This document shows, piece by piece, positions 26,015-34,955 of a stretch of DNA of 64,000 bases; within the stretch, counting starts at the first letter, position 1; each line of letters begins with the position of its first letter. Both the position numbers and the translations under genes were made by a program. This DNA comes from Gammaproteobacteria bacterium (GTDB lineage Bacteria; Pseudomonadota; Gammaproteobacteria; Steroidobacterales; GCA-2729495), in assembly GCA_021773815.1 (NCBI GenBank), contig JAJFJS010000067.1, forward strand, positions 1-64,000. The letters run 5' to 3'. Below the pieces are notes generated by a model that saw only the letters and a program-made list of their open reading frames with translations, did not search any database and was not told where the DNA came from.

Positions 26015-28432
26015 ATGACCTGGGTCGGCAAATCGCTGCGCCGTAAAGAGGATGACCGCCTGATCCGCGGCCGGGGCCTGTTCACCGACGATGAGCTGGC
26101 GCCGGGCATGCTGCACCTGTACATCCTGCGTTCCCCCTACGCTCACGCGCGCATCCTCGATGTCGACGTCAGCGCCGCCGAAGCGCTGCCCGGCGTCGCC
26201 TGCACGCTGACCGGCCGCGAGGTCGCGGAACTCTGCGACCCGTATATGCAACTGGCCCCGGGGCCGGCGGCGAACATCCGCGACCTGCCGATGGCGGTCG
26301 ACAAGGTCGTGTACCAGGGCGAGCCGGTCGCGGCTGTCGCCGCAACATCGGCCGCCATTGCGATGGACGCGGGCCTGCTGATCGAAGTCGACTACGAAAT
26401 GCTCGATTCGGTCATGGATGTGGAGCAGTCGCTGCAAGACGACACGGTCCTGCATGACGCCGCCGGCACCAATCGCGTCTGGCACGGCGTCTTCGACTAC
26501 GGCGATGTGGATAAGGCCTTCGCCGAGGCGGCGCACGTCGTGCGCATCGATCGCCTGCACTTTCACCGCTATTCGAGTACGCCGCTCGAGAACAACGCCT
26601 GCGTCGCCGAGTGGACGCGGCAGGGGACCGTGGAGTTTTTGTGCAATAACTCATTTCCGGGTTTTGCCCAGCAACTTCTGGCGCCCGGGCTGCGACTGCG
26701 CACCGACCAGCTGCACATTCGTACCTATGACGTGGGCGGTAGTTTCGGCAACAAGATCTGGAACTACGTCTATATGGCGCTGGCCGCGCTGGCGTCCCGC
26801 AAGGCCGGCGGTCAGCGCGTCAAGTGGTCGGAAATCCGCACCGAACACCTGCTGGCCAGCGGGCACGGCAACGAGCGCACCTTTCTCGACACCGAGGTGG
26901 CGCTGGACGCAAACGGCGTCCTGACGGCGATTCGCTCCCGGCATCTGGATGACTGCGGCGCCTACACGCGTTACGAGCCTCTGGGCTGCGTGATCTGGTC
27001 ACAGGTCACGCCGGCGACGTACGGGATTCGGAACCTGCGCATCGATTTCACGCAGGCCGTGACGAACAAATGCCCGGTCGTGCCCAATCGCGGCTACTCG
27101 CGGATGCAGCACCTGTGGTTCATGGAACGGGTACTGGACATTTGCGCGCACGAACTCGGTATCCCGGCCGACGAGATGCGGTTGCGCAATTATATCCGGG
27201 AGTTTCCGTACGAAACGCCGAACGGGTGCATCTACGATTCCGGCAATTACCCGGCCATGCTCGACAAGGCCAAAGCCCTGATCGGCTGGGACGACTGGCA
27301 GAAAAAACAGGCCGAAGCACGCGCCGACGGCCGCCTGCTCGGCATCGGCATCGGCACGACACTGGACTCGGGCACCAATAATTTCGGCCAGGCGCAGATC
27401 ATGAATCCGGACCTGCCGTTCTCGGGCAACTCGGAGGTCGCGACGATGAAACTCGACCTGGAGGGCCAGATCGTCGTCTGCCTCGGTACCGGGCCATCCG
27501 GACAGGGCCACGAGACGGCGGCCTCGCAGGTCGTCGCCGATGAACTGAATATTTCGCCCGACAGTGTCTATGTACGGCCGGGATTTGACACGGCCTGGAA
27601 CACCTTCGTCGGCCATTCCGGCACCTATGCGAGCCAGTTCGCGGTTACCGGCCTCTCGGCCGTGCACGGCGCCTGCCAGAAACTCAAGGCCGAGATGCGA
27701 CGCCTCGCGGCGTTCATGCTGGAAGCGGCGGAAGAAGACCTGGACTTTTGTACCGGCGAGGAAGGACCGGAACTGCGCATCAAGGGCACGGACCGGGCCA
27801 TCAATTACTGGTTCCTGAGCAACCTCGTTAACAACAACAACGCGATGCTGCCCGAATCACTGGCCGATGTGACGCTCAACGTACGGCATGTGTACCGGCC
27901 GCCGTTCAAGGTGCCGGACACCGAGCGAAAGTTCGGCAATCTGACGCTGACCTATGCGGCCCAGCTGCATATCGCCGTGATCGAGGTGGATCGTGAAACC
28001 GGCCGCCCGAAAATCCTCGCCTACTCGGCCGTCGATGACTGCGGCAAGGTGATCAACCCGAAGATTGCCGCCGGACAGGTCCATGGCGCGACGAACCACG
28101 GCATCGGCGCGGCGCTGATGGAGAGCTTTAATTACGATGAAATCGGCAATCTGCTGACGTCGACGTTCAGCGACTACTGCCCTATTACGTCGATGAACAT
28201 ACCCGATGTGCAGTACGGCAACATCGAAACCCCGTCGCCGTTTTCTTACAACGGCGCCAAGGGCATGGGTGAAGGTGGCGGTGGGCCGCTGCATACGATC
28301 GCCGCCGCGCTGCAGGACGCGCTGTTTGCCGAGGGCATCATCATCGACGACTCGCATCATTCGCCGAGCCGCGTGTTCGATCGGCTGCAGGAGCCGAACC
28401 GGGACCGCCGGGTCAGCGTACGCAGCGGCTAG
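26015..28432 (+). CDS. CoxL/XdhA-like molybdopterin-binding large subunit with atypical active-site loop
   Basis: 805 aa. The N-terminal hammerhead (GKSLRRKEDDRLIRGRGLFTDD) and Mo-cofactor loops (DVGGSFGNKIWNY, GPSGQGHETAAS, C-terminal AKGMGEGGGGPLH with catalytic Glu753) place it in the molybdenum hydroxylase family. The active-site loop reads NRGYSRMQ (358-365). Form I CO dehydrogenase has AYxCSFR, and form II or xanthine-type enzymes have YRGAGRPE or similar, so this is neither a canonical CO dehydrogenase nor a typical hydroxylase. It closes the M-S-G-L operon. The MoxR/VWA maturation pair is encoded only in the opposite operon and may serve both enzymes. Confidence 0.9.
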   Translation: MTWVGKSLRRKEDDRLIRGRGLFTDDELAPGMLHLYILRSPYAHARILDVDVSAAEALPGVACTLTGREVAELCDPYMQLAPGPAANIRDLPMAVDKVVYQGEPVAAVAATSAAIAMDAGLLIEVDYEMLDSVMDVEQSLQDDTVLHDAAGTNRVWHGVFDYGDVDKAFAEAAHVVRIDRLHFHRYSSTPLENNACVAEWTRQGTVEFLCNNSFPGFAQQLLAPGLRLRTDQLHIRTYDVGGSFGNKIWNYVYMALAALASRKAGGQRVKWSEIRTEHLLASGHGNERTFLDTEVALDANGVLTAIRSRHLDDCGAYTRYEPLGCVIWSQVTPATYGIRNLRIDFTQAVTNKCPVVPNRGYSRMQHLWFMERVLDICAHELGIPADEMRLRNYIREFPYETPNGCIYDSGNYPAMLDKAKALIGWDDWQKKQAEARADGRLLGIGIGTTLDSGTNNFGQAQIMNPDLPFSGNSEVATMKLDLEGQIVVCLGTGPSGQGHETAASQVVADELNISPDSVYVRPGFDTAWNTFVGHSGTYASQFAVTGLSAVHGACQKLKAEMRRLAAFMLEAAEEDLDFCTGEEGPELRIKGTDRAINYWFLSNLVNNNNAMLPESLADVTLNVRHVYRPPFKVPDTERKFGNLTLTYAAQLHIAVIEVDRETGRPKILAYSAVDDCGKVINPKIAAGQVHGATNHGIGAALMESFNYDEIGNLLTSTFSDYCPITSMNIPDVQYGNIETPSPFSYNGAKGMGEGGGGPLHTIAAALQDALFAEGIIIDDSHHSPSRVFDRLQEPNRDRRVSVRSG

Positions 28433-28589
28433 CCGCGCCGGGCTGCGTGCGCGGGCGCCGTAACCGCACGTCCATTCGGCCGCCCGACATGCGTTTTCTG
28501 CCTACCGTCGGCGCCGATGAATCTGCTATAGGTATCGGCCAACCCGGCTCAACCGTCCAATATCCGTTCCCGGAACGTCAGGAGAACCC

Positions 28590-29753
28590 ATGAGAGCGCT
28601 CGATCCGCTGGACCTTTTCGAAACCCGGTCCATGCTCAGTGAAGAAGAAATCCTGGTGCAGGACACCGTGGGCCGGTTCGTCGACGAACAGGTATTGCCC
28701 ATCATCCGAGAGTGTTTCGAGCAGCACCGTATGCCCGCCGAACTCGTGCCGCAGATTGCCGAACTGGGACTGTTTGGCTGCACGCTGGAAGGTTATGACT
28801 GCGCCGGACTGAACAACGTCTGCTACGGCCTCGCCTGCCAGGAACTCGAGCGCGGCGACAGCGCGCTGCGGAGCTTCGTCTCGGTGCAGAGCAGCCTGGT
28901 CATGTATCCGATCCATGCCTTCGGTTCCGAGGAACAGAAACAGCGCTGGTTGCCGGCGATGGCACGCGGCGAAGCGATCGGCTGTTTCGGCCTGACCGAA
29001 CCCCAGGGCGGATCGGATCCGTCCAACATGAAGACGCACGCGAAGCGTGACGGTTCGGACTGGATACTGAACGGCGCCAAGATGTGGATTACCAACGGCA
29101 ACATCGCCGATGTCGCGCTGGTCTGGGCCCAGACCGACGAAGGCGTGCGCGGATTTCTCGTCGAGACCGGTACGCCCGGGTTTGCCGCCCACAAGATCGA
29201 GAACAAGATGTCCCTGCGCGCGTCGGTGACGTCCTCACTGTTCCTGGATAACGTGCGTATTCCGGCGGACCACATCCTGCCCGGTGTCACGGGCATGAAA
29301 GGACCGCTGAGCTGTCTGAACCAGGCCCGCTACGGCATCACCTGGGGGCCAATCGGTGCCGCCCAGGCCTGCCTGAAGGAGTTACTGGCCTACACGGAGT
29401 CCCGGGTGCTGTTCGGCCGGCCCCTGTCGCATACGCAATCGATCCAGGAACGCCTCGCCGACATGGCGCGTCGCATCACCACGGCCCAGCTGCTGTCCCT
29501 GCGGCTCGGCCGCCTCAAGGACGAGGGCCGCCTGCATCCGACGCAGGTCTCCGTCGCCAAGTGGAATAACGTCCGCATGGCGCTGGACATCGCCCGCGAT
29601 TGCCGCGACATGCTCGGCGGCAGCGGCATCAGCGCGGAGTACACACCGATTCGCCATATGCTGAATCTGGAAAGCGTTATCACGTACGAGGGAACGGAAA
29701 CCATTCACAAGCTGATCGTCGGCAAGGAACTGACCGGCGTGGGCGCCTTCTAA
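28590..29753 (+). CDS. gcdH: Glutaryl-CoA dehydrogenase-like acyl-CoA dehydrogenase
   Basis: 387 aa, ATG preceded by AGGAGA. ALDPLDLF...LSEEEILVQDTVGRFV, GCFGLTEPQGGSDPSNM, LNQARYGITWGPIGAAQACL and the end TYEGTETIHKLIVGKELTG are glutaryl-CoA dehydrogenase patterns; Glu367 in YEGT is the expected catalytic base. The enzyme uses FAD to oxidise and decarboxylate glutaryl-CoA to crotonyl-CoA, an endpoint of lysine, tryptophan and benzoyl-CoA-type aromatic degradation. It follows the plus-strand hydroxylase by 157 bases and may be part of that pathway. A related acyl-CoA substrate cannot be excluded. Confidence 0.88.
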   Translation: MRALDPLDLFETRSMLSEEEILVQDTVGRFVDEQVLPIIRECFEQHRMPAELVPQIAELGLFGCTLEGYDCAGLNNVCYGLACQELERGDSALRSFVSVQSSLVMYPIHAFGSEEQKQRWLPAMARGEAIGCFGLTEPQGGSDPSNMKTHAKRDGSDWILNGAKMWITNGNIADVALVWAQTDEGVRGFLVETGTPGFAAHKIENKMSLRASVTSSLFLDNVRIPADHILPGVTGMKGPLSCLNQARYGITWGPIGAAQACLKELLAYTESRVLFGRPLSHTQSIQERLADMARRITTAQLLSLRLGRLKDEGRLHPTQVSVAKWNNVRMALDIARDCRDMLGGSGISAEYTPIRHMLNLESVITYEGTETIHKLIVGKELTGVGAF

Positions 29754-29903
29754 CCACCTGCGCCCTGACCACGATGCACCGTCCGGCAGCTGCGGCGCCG
29801 TGCCCGCAGCGGGCGCCGAACGCTTTGGTCAACGACCTCGCACGCAACATAAATGGCCTGGCCAAACCCGACCGTCTGATCCGGGCGGCCCGCAGCCGAT
29901 CGT

Positions 29904-30383
29904 CTAGCCGACGGTCACGCGCACCATCGTGTCGCCCTGCTCGATCGCATCGACGACCTCGAGGCCCGACGTCACCTTGCCGAAAACCGTATGCCGGCCA
30001 TCGAGATGCGGACAGGGCACGTGCGTGATGAAAAACTGACTGCCGTTCGTGTTCGGACCCGCATTGGCCATCGAAAGCACGCCGCGTTCATGGACCAACG
30101 GATTATCGGCGGTCTCACAGACGAACCGATAGCCCGGACCACCGGAACCCGAACCCGTCGGATCGCCGCCCTGGACCATGAAATCCGGGATGACGCGATG
30201 GAACGACACGCCGTCGTAAAAGCCCTCCCCGGCCAGGAAGACAAAATTGTTAACGGTCTGCGGCGCGTGCTGCGGATACAGCTCCAGTTCGATCGTGCCG
30301 CGATTCGTTTCGATCGAGACCCGACAGGATTGGGTCGCATCGATCTGCATTTCCGGCGCCGAATCCCACTGTTGATGAGTCAT
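29904..30383 (-). CDS. Cyclophilin-type peptidyl-prolyl cis-trans isomerase
   Basis: 159 aa from the ATG at 30383, with GGAGA about ten bases upstream; the track start is a TTG three codons earlier. Family motifs are [32 protein letters not shown] and [27 protein letters not shown], including the catalytic Arg and substrate-binding Phe. There is no signal peptide, so it is a cytoplasmic PpiB-like enzyme. It is divergent from slyX. Confidence 0.95.
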   Translation of the reverse strand: MTHQQWDSAPEMQIDATQSCRVSIETNRGTIELELYPQHAPQTVNNFVFLAGEGFYDGVSFHRVIPDFMVQGGDPTGSGSGGPGYRFVCETADNPLVHERGVLSMANAGPNTNGSQFFITHVPCPHLDGRHTVFGKVTSGLEVVDAIEQGDTMVRVTVG

Positions 30384-30529
30384 GTTGGTCAATCTCCGAT
30401 AAAAAAGGCTGTCTCGCCGCGAAAACCGACCCTGGCGGCACCCGTTGGCGGGCCGTCCGGGCTATCGACACGGCTGGAATTGGGGGAAGATAGCCGAAAT
30501 CAGACAACGAGACTACCGGCGGACCCGTC

Positions 30530-30739
30530 ATGCAACAAGAAGATCGGCTGATCGAACTGGAATCCAGGATCGCGCATCAGGACCATTCGATCCATGGCCT
30601 GAGCGATGAAATTTTCCGGCTGCGGAAAAAACTCGACGATCTGGAAACGACCTGCAACTTTCTCGTCGAACAACTCAGGGAGCAGGCCGGCGCCACATCG
30701 GACGCGAACCCAGGCGATGAGCAGCCCCCGCATTATTGA
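30530..30739 (+). CDS. slyX: SlyX family protein
   Basis: 69 aa, the usual length. It is a single coiled coil (RLIELESRIAHQDHSIHGLSDEIFRLRKKLDDLE) ending in the hallmark PPHY. The function of SlyX is not established. No partner gene is obvious; two lipoprotein genes follow. Confidence 0.93.
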   Translation: MQQEDRLIELESRIAHQDHSIHGLSDEIFRLRKKLDDLETTCNFLVEQLREQAGATSDANPGDEQPPHY

Positions 30740-30811
30740 GACCCGCCGGAACCGCTCAACGCGCGCAGGCCAGTAAACAACGTTCATGCACCGCAACTGA
30801 CACACACGACG

Positions 30812-31483
30812 ATGACCCTCGTTCGGCCGACACGATACCCCCGATTCCGGCGCCGGCTGCGAACGCTGACGGCCGCCGCGGCGCGACTGCGGGCGCTGAC
30901 CATGATCGCAACGCTGCTGCTCGTCGGCTGCAGCCAATCCGTCGTCGTCGACGCCGAATTTCCCGAGGCGGTGATTCCGGCGCTGCCGCTGCGTATCGGG
31001 ATACATTACTCGGACGCTTTTCGTGGTTACCAATACACCGAAGACCTGCCGAATGATGTCGAATGGTATTTCGATCTCGGCGGCGTCAACACGAAACTGT
31101 TCGACGGTATCTTTTCGGCCTTATTTGACATAACGTCTGTGGTTGAGAATGCCGGTGGCGACGGCGCCGCATTTTTCGGGCTCGATGCCGTGATTTCCCC
31201 GGAAATCGAGGCGTTCGAATTCTCGCTGCCGCGCCAGTCGCGATCTGACCAATATGCGGTCTGGATTCGCTACAATCTGCATATACATGACCCGACGGGC
31301 ACGCTGATTACGACCTGGCCCGTTAGCGCCTACGGACAGAGTGATGCCCGCACGTTCGGCGCCAGCGCCGCGATGGAAGAAGCCATCATCCGGGCGATGC
31401 GCGACGCGGCGGCCAGCATCATCATCGGCTTTGCGGAAGAACAGAAGATCAGGGAGGCCCTCCTCGACGACGGCGACTCATGA
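30812..31483 (+). CDS. Putative lipoprotein, unrecognised family
   Basis: 223 aa. A long basic N-terminus (RRRLRTLTAAAARLRALT) is followed by MIATLLLVGCSQ, a plausible lipobox with the lipidated Cys at 40. The mature part is mixed alpha/beta, with LPLRIGIHYSDAFRGY early and a C-terminal helix. No family was recognised. It overlaps the next lipoprotein by four bases (ATGA), so the two are co-translated and probably work together in the envelope. The ribosome site before the ATG at 30812 is poor. Confidence 0.7.
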   Translation: MTLVRPTRYPRFRRRLRTLTAAAARLRALTMIATLLLVGCSQSVVVDAEFPEAVIPALPLRIGIHYSDAFRGYQYTEDLPNDVEWYFDLGGVNTKLFDGIFSALFDITSVVENAGGDGAAFFGLDAVISPEIEAFEFSLPRQSRSDQYAVWIRYNLHIHDPTGTLITTWPVSAYGQSDARTFGASAAMEEAIIRAMRDAAASIIIGFAEEQKIREALLDDGDS

Positions 31484-32166
31484 TGCAACACCCGATATCG
31501 ATATACCTGTTGAGAATCCTGCCGGCCGTGGCCGTGGCCGGCGTCCTGTCCGGATGCATGACCACGCGCGTCGAGGAATCCAAACACGCATCGACCGGCA
31601 TCCTCAGCGGCGAGAGCGTCGTCATCCTCGAAGCGAGTTATCACGCGGGCAACGAAACCGAAGATGAATTCGTCGATTGTGTCAGTGACACATTGCAAAA
31701 GGGCCGCAAAGGCCTGAACGTCTATCCCGACGATGAATTTGTCGACATCATGTTCCCGTGGTTCGAACCGCGCACGATGCCGCGCGGGCCGGAGGCTTTA
31801 CCCACCCTGTTCGAACGCCCGGGGCTGACGGCCCGCCTGGAAGAAAGCGGCGTCCGTTACATCATCTGGCTGAGCGGCGATACTGAGCAATCGGGCAGCG
31901 GCGGCAGCATGTCGTGCGCGGTCGGGCCCGGCGGCGGCGGATGTTTCGGACTGGCGTGGTGGGAAGATGATTCGTCGTACGAAGCCTCGGTCTGGGACGT
32001 GCAGGACGGCAAGTCTGTCGGCGCCGTCAGCGCCGATGTCCACGGTACGTCGGTGATACCGGCGCTCATCATACCGGTGCCGCTGATCGCCCGGACCAGG
32101 GCTGCAGCCTGCAAAGGCCTCGCCACCGAATTGCGATCGTTTATCGTCAACGAAGGGCCGCTTTGA
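31480..32166 (+). CDS. Putative lipoprotein, unrecognised family
   Basis: 228 aa. Signal with lipobox GVLSGCM, then TTRVEESKHASTG. Mid-protein it has a Ser/Gly-rich Cys pair region (SGSGGSMSCAVGPGGGGCFGLAWW). The sequence VRYIIWLSGDTEQ suggests a mixed alpha/beta domain. No named family was recognised. It is coupled to the preceding lipoprotein by a four-base overlap and followed after 18 bases by a secreted protease. Confidence 0.75.
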   Translation: MMQHPISIYLLRILPAVAVAGVLSGCMTTRVEESKHASTGILSGESVVILEASYHAGNETEDEFVDCVSDTLQKGRKGLNVYPDDEFVDIMFPWFEPRTMPRGPEALPTLFERPGLTARLEESGVRYIIWLSGDTEQSGSGGSMSCAVGPGGGGCFGLAWWEDDSSYEASVWDVQDGKSVGAVSADVHGTSVIPALIIPVPLIARTRAAACKGLATELRSFIVNEGPL

Positions 32167-32184
32167 TGCGGCTGCGGTAGCCCG

Positions 32185-33480
32185 GTGCCCGCACCGTCGC
32201 CGCACCGGCGCGCTCGCACGCATCCGCTGATTGCACTGCGCGCCGCCCTGATCGCGACCCTGATCGCCGTCCCGGTCGCCGCGGGCACGGCGGCACAAGC
32301 CGCGGATGCGCTGCACTACCGCCTGGTATTCGAGGTCGACCTGACCGGGGGCGAGGACACTGCCGTCGCGAGCCTGACGGTCGAACAGCCGACCAGCCTG
32401 CTGCACCAGGTGCGTTTCCGGGCGCCGGCTGCCGTGTACCGAAACTTCTCCGGCGACGGCCGGATCTTCCGCAACGGCGATATCGTGACCTGGCGCCCGC
32501 CGGCTTCCGGCGGGCGCATCAACTACCGCGTCAAACTCAGTCACGAGCGCTCGACAGGCCGCTTCGACGCACTGGTGACGAAAGACTGGGCACTCTTTCG
32601 CGGTGACGATGTCTTTCCTCCGGCCGCGATCAAGCACCGTGCCGGCGCAACCGCGGCCAGCGAACTGCAGGCCCGGCTGCCGGCCGGTTGGTCGGTCGTC
32701 ACGCCGTTCATCGACGGACCCAACGGCGCAATGCTGATCGATAACCCCGACCGGCACTTTGACCGGCCGGTCGGTTGGATCATCGCGGGTCGACTCGGTG
32801 TCCGTCGCGACATAATCGCGGGAATCGAGGTTTCTATCGCCGCGCCCGTCGGCACCGACATCGAACGTATCGCGATGCTGGCGCTGCTGCGCTGGACGCT
32901 GCCGGTGCTGACCGCCGAAATCGAAAAGCAGCCGGCCCGGATCAGCGTCGTATCCGCCGGCGAACCCATGTGGCGCGGTGGCCTCTCCGCCCCCGATTCA
33001 ATTTTCATTCACGCCGACCGACCGCTGATCAGTGAAAACGCGACCAGCACGTTGCTGCACGAAATGATGCACGTACTGCTGCCGATTCGGAGCGCCGAGA
33101 ATTTCGACTGGATCGACGAAGGCATTGCCGAATATGCGGCACTCGAAATCCTGCGTCGGAGCGGGTCGATTTCCGAGCAACGGTTTCTCGATTCGATCAA
33201 AAAATTTCGGCAACGCGGCCAGTCCGTGCCCACGATGGTATCGACTTCGGCAAACGGCACCATACGGGCCAGGGCGGTTACGATCTTCCGCGATGTCGAT
33301 GAAGAACTGCGCACACGAACCAACGGGCAGGCGGACATCTTCGATCTGATTCGATTGCTGATGACCGCCGACCGGAGCGTCAACCTCTCGGTGCTGCGCG
33401 ATCGCGCATCGACACTGATCGGCGGCCAGGCGCTCGCGGCCCTGAACAACGACCGGATACCCGGGTTCCCGCGCCGCTGA
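32185..33480 (+). CDS. Secreted M61-like zinc metallopeptidase (gluzincin)
   Basis: 431 aa from a GTG start with no strong ribosome site. A signal peptide ends near AAQA-AD. The N-terminal half is beta-rich. The C-terminal half has HEMMHVLLPI (HExxH zinc site) followed 18 residues later by DWIDEGIAEYAALE, supplying the third zinc ligand Glu, the gluzincin pattern seen in M1 and M61 peptidases. It is shorter than classical M61 glycyl aminopeptidases (about 600 aa) and no PDZ domain is visible. It probably acts in the periplasm with the two lipoproteins upstream. Confidence 0.78.
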   Translation: MPAPSPHRRARTHPLIALRAALIATLIAVPVAAGTAAQAADALHYRLVFEVDLTGGEDTAVASLTVEQPTSLLHQVRFRAPAAVYRNFSGDGRIFRNGDIVTWRPPASGGRINYRVKLSHERSTGRFDALVTKDWALFRGDDVFPPAAIKHRAGATAASELQARLPAGWSVVTPFIDGPNGAMLIDNPDRHFDRPVGWIIAGRLGVRRDIIAGIEVSIAAPVGTDIERIAMLALLRWTLPVLTAEIEKQPARISVVSAGEPMWRGGLSAPDSIFIHADRPLISENATSTLLHEMMHVLLPIRSAENFDWIDEGIAEYAALEILRRSGSISEQRFLDSIKKFRQRGQSVPTMVSTSANGTIRARAVTIFRDVDEELRTRTNGQADIFDLIRLLMTADRSVNLSVLRDRASTLIGGQALAALNNDRIPGFPRR

Positions 33481-33605
33481 TACCCCGTGTCAGTTGACAA
33501 AATCCCAGTCATGACAGTGGCTTCAGCCGATTCGGACCGCATCGTTGTGAGCGGCCTCACAGACAAATCTCGCGCAACCGCGGACAGTAGGCGCGAGGGT
33601 CGACG

Positions 33606-33971
33606 ATGGAAAATTTCGGTGCAAATGGACGGCTGCCACAGGCGGATCGCAGTACGATCGGCGCACGCGTTGCGCACCTGCTGCTCAGACGAGTCTGGCT
33701 GCCGCGCGCCATCTACGAGGCGCTGCCGGTAATCTATATCTGCGCGGGAACCATCGCCCTGGCAGCGGCGTTATACCATCCCGGATGGGCCTGGATCGTG
33801 CCGTGGGCGATCGTGTTCGGGTTGGCGACGATGCATTTCGGCGTCTACCTCCTCGCCTTGCGGCACAAACTCCGTCGTCGACGGAGCGCCGGGGAATCCC
33901 CGCTGGAAAAGCCGGAACCGGTCGCGTCATCCCGCCAGGATTCTCACGCCCCCGGGATCGTGCGAGAATAA
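33606..33971 (+). CDS. Small membrane protein, unrecognised
   Basis: 121 aa, with GAGGG five bases before the ATG. Two hydrophobic helices (AIYEALPVIYICAGTIALAAAL and WIVPWAIVFGLATMHFGVYLLAL) are followed by a basic, hydrophilic tail. No family was recognised. It is separated by 125 bases from the metallopeptidase gene. Confidence 0.6.
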   Translation: MENFGANGRLPQADRSTIGARVAHLLLRRVWLPRAIYEALPVIYICAGTIALAAALYHPGWAWIVPWAIVFGLATMHFGVYLLALRHKLRRRRSAGESPLEKPEPVASSRQDSHAPGIVRE

Positions 33972-34191
33972 TCCGCTATTGCGGCCCGAAAGCCGTACTC
34001 ATTTCGCGGGCCGTCGGCTACCGGCGGCCCGGCGTTGGTTTCTTCCGTGACTGGCCACCCACCGTGATGACATCAAGCCTGACCTCGCCGTTCTCCCGTT
34101 GCCGGGTTACTCACCGCCTGGCCGCCGCCCGCCGCGCATGCAGCATCCCCGGCCGGGTCACGCCACCTGCGGCAAACTGCCGACCTGCGCC

Positions 34192-34518
34192 ATGAGCCAC
34201 CCCTGGCGCAGGCGCATGCTGACCGTGCTGGCGCTGCTGGTGACCGGCGCACTGCTGGTGCCGGCTTTGGCGTATTTTGTCGGTACCGGCGTCGTCGGAC
34301 CTTATGAAGGCGAAGGCGGCTTTGCCGGCTACCTCGGGACGATACTGGGTGCAGCCTGGCGTGCCGACCGCACGGCGCTGATCATCGTGCTGATGCCGAT
34401 CGGCCTGGCGATCATCTGGTGGCTGGCGCTGTGGGCCGCGCGCCGTGGAACTGCTGGCGCCAGGCGCGAACGAGCGCGCATCCGATCCGCGGAAAACGGC
34501 GAAATATCGACACAGTGA
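34192..34518 (+). CDS. Small membrane protein, unrecognised
   Basis: 108 aa from the ATG at 34192 (MSHPWRRRML); the track adds 31 Pro-rich residues that look like read-through. Two hydrophobic helices (LTVLALLVTGALLVPALAYFVG and ALIIVLMPIGLAIIWWLALWAA) flank a short polar loop. It is convergent with the next small membrane protein gene. Confidence 0.55.
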   Translation: MSHPWRRRMLTVLALLVTGALLVPALAYFVGTGVVGPYEGEGGFAGYLGTILGAAWRADRTALIIVLMPIGLAIIWWLALWAARRGTAGARRERARIRSAENGEISTQ

Positions 34519-34554
34519 AAGCGCTGCATGCCCGTAGCAACGGGGCACCGGGGC

Positions 34555-34842
34555 TCAGGCCGGCCAGTAATACCAGCCAGTACCGATCAGGCCCGCCCAC
34601 AGCAGACCGAGGCACGCGAGGCGCCAGCGCGCCTTTCTGAGCATGCCGACGAAGCCGCCGGCCGCCAGCGCCGCAAGGACGAAGAAAATCCCGGTGCTGC
34701 GCAGCAATTCCGGCATTTCGGCGCCATACCGGGGACTCTCGGCCCGGAGAATCCAGAAAACGAGCAGGACGCCGCCGAGACTGACCGTAATCGACACCAG
34801 ACTGCCGAGGAGGATCCCCAGAACCGCCGTGAAAGGCTTCAT
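34555..34842 (-). CDS. Small membrane protein, unrecognised
   Basis: 95 aa from the ATG at 34842, preceded by GGAGATTCC; the track start extends it into the upstream region. Three hydrophobic helices cover most of the length. No family was recognised. It is divergent from prc. Confidence 0.6.
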   Translation of the reverse strand: MKPFTAVLGILLGSLVSITVSLGGVLLVFWILRAESPRYGAEMPELLRSTGIFFVLAALAAGGFVGMLRKARWRLACLGLLWAGLIGTGWYYWPA

Positions 34843-34955
34843 AATCGGAATCTCCAGCACCGCAGACGAATTGCGGTACAGGACCTTGCTTGAATCGCCC
34901 AGCCGTTCTAGCCTTGGGCGGAACGGCTGAACCAAAGAGCCGGGAAGCGTAATGA

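Noticed and set aside
26015-28432. Aerobic CO dehydrogenase (form I coxL)
   Set aside because: The diagnostic AYxCSFR active-site loop is absent; NRGYSRMQ is found instead.
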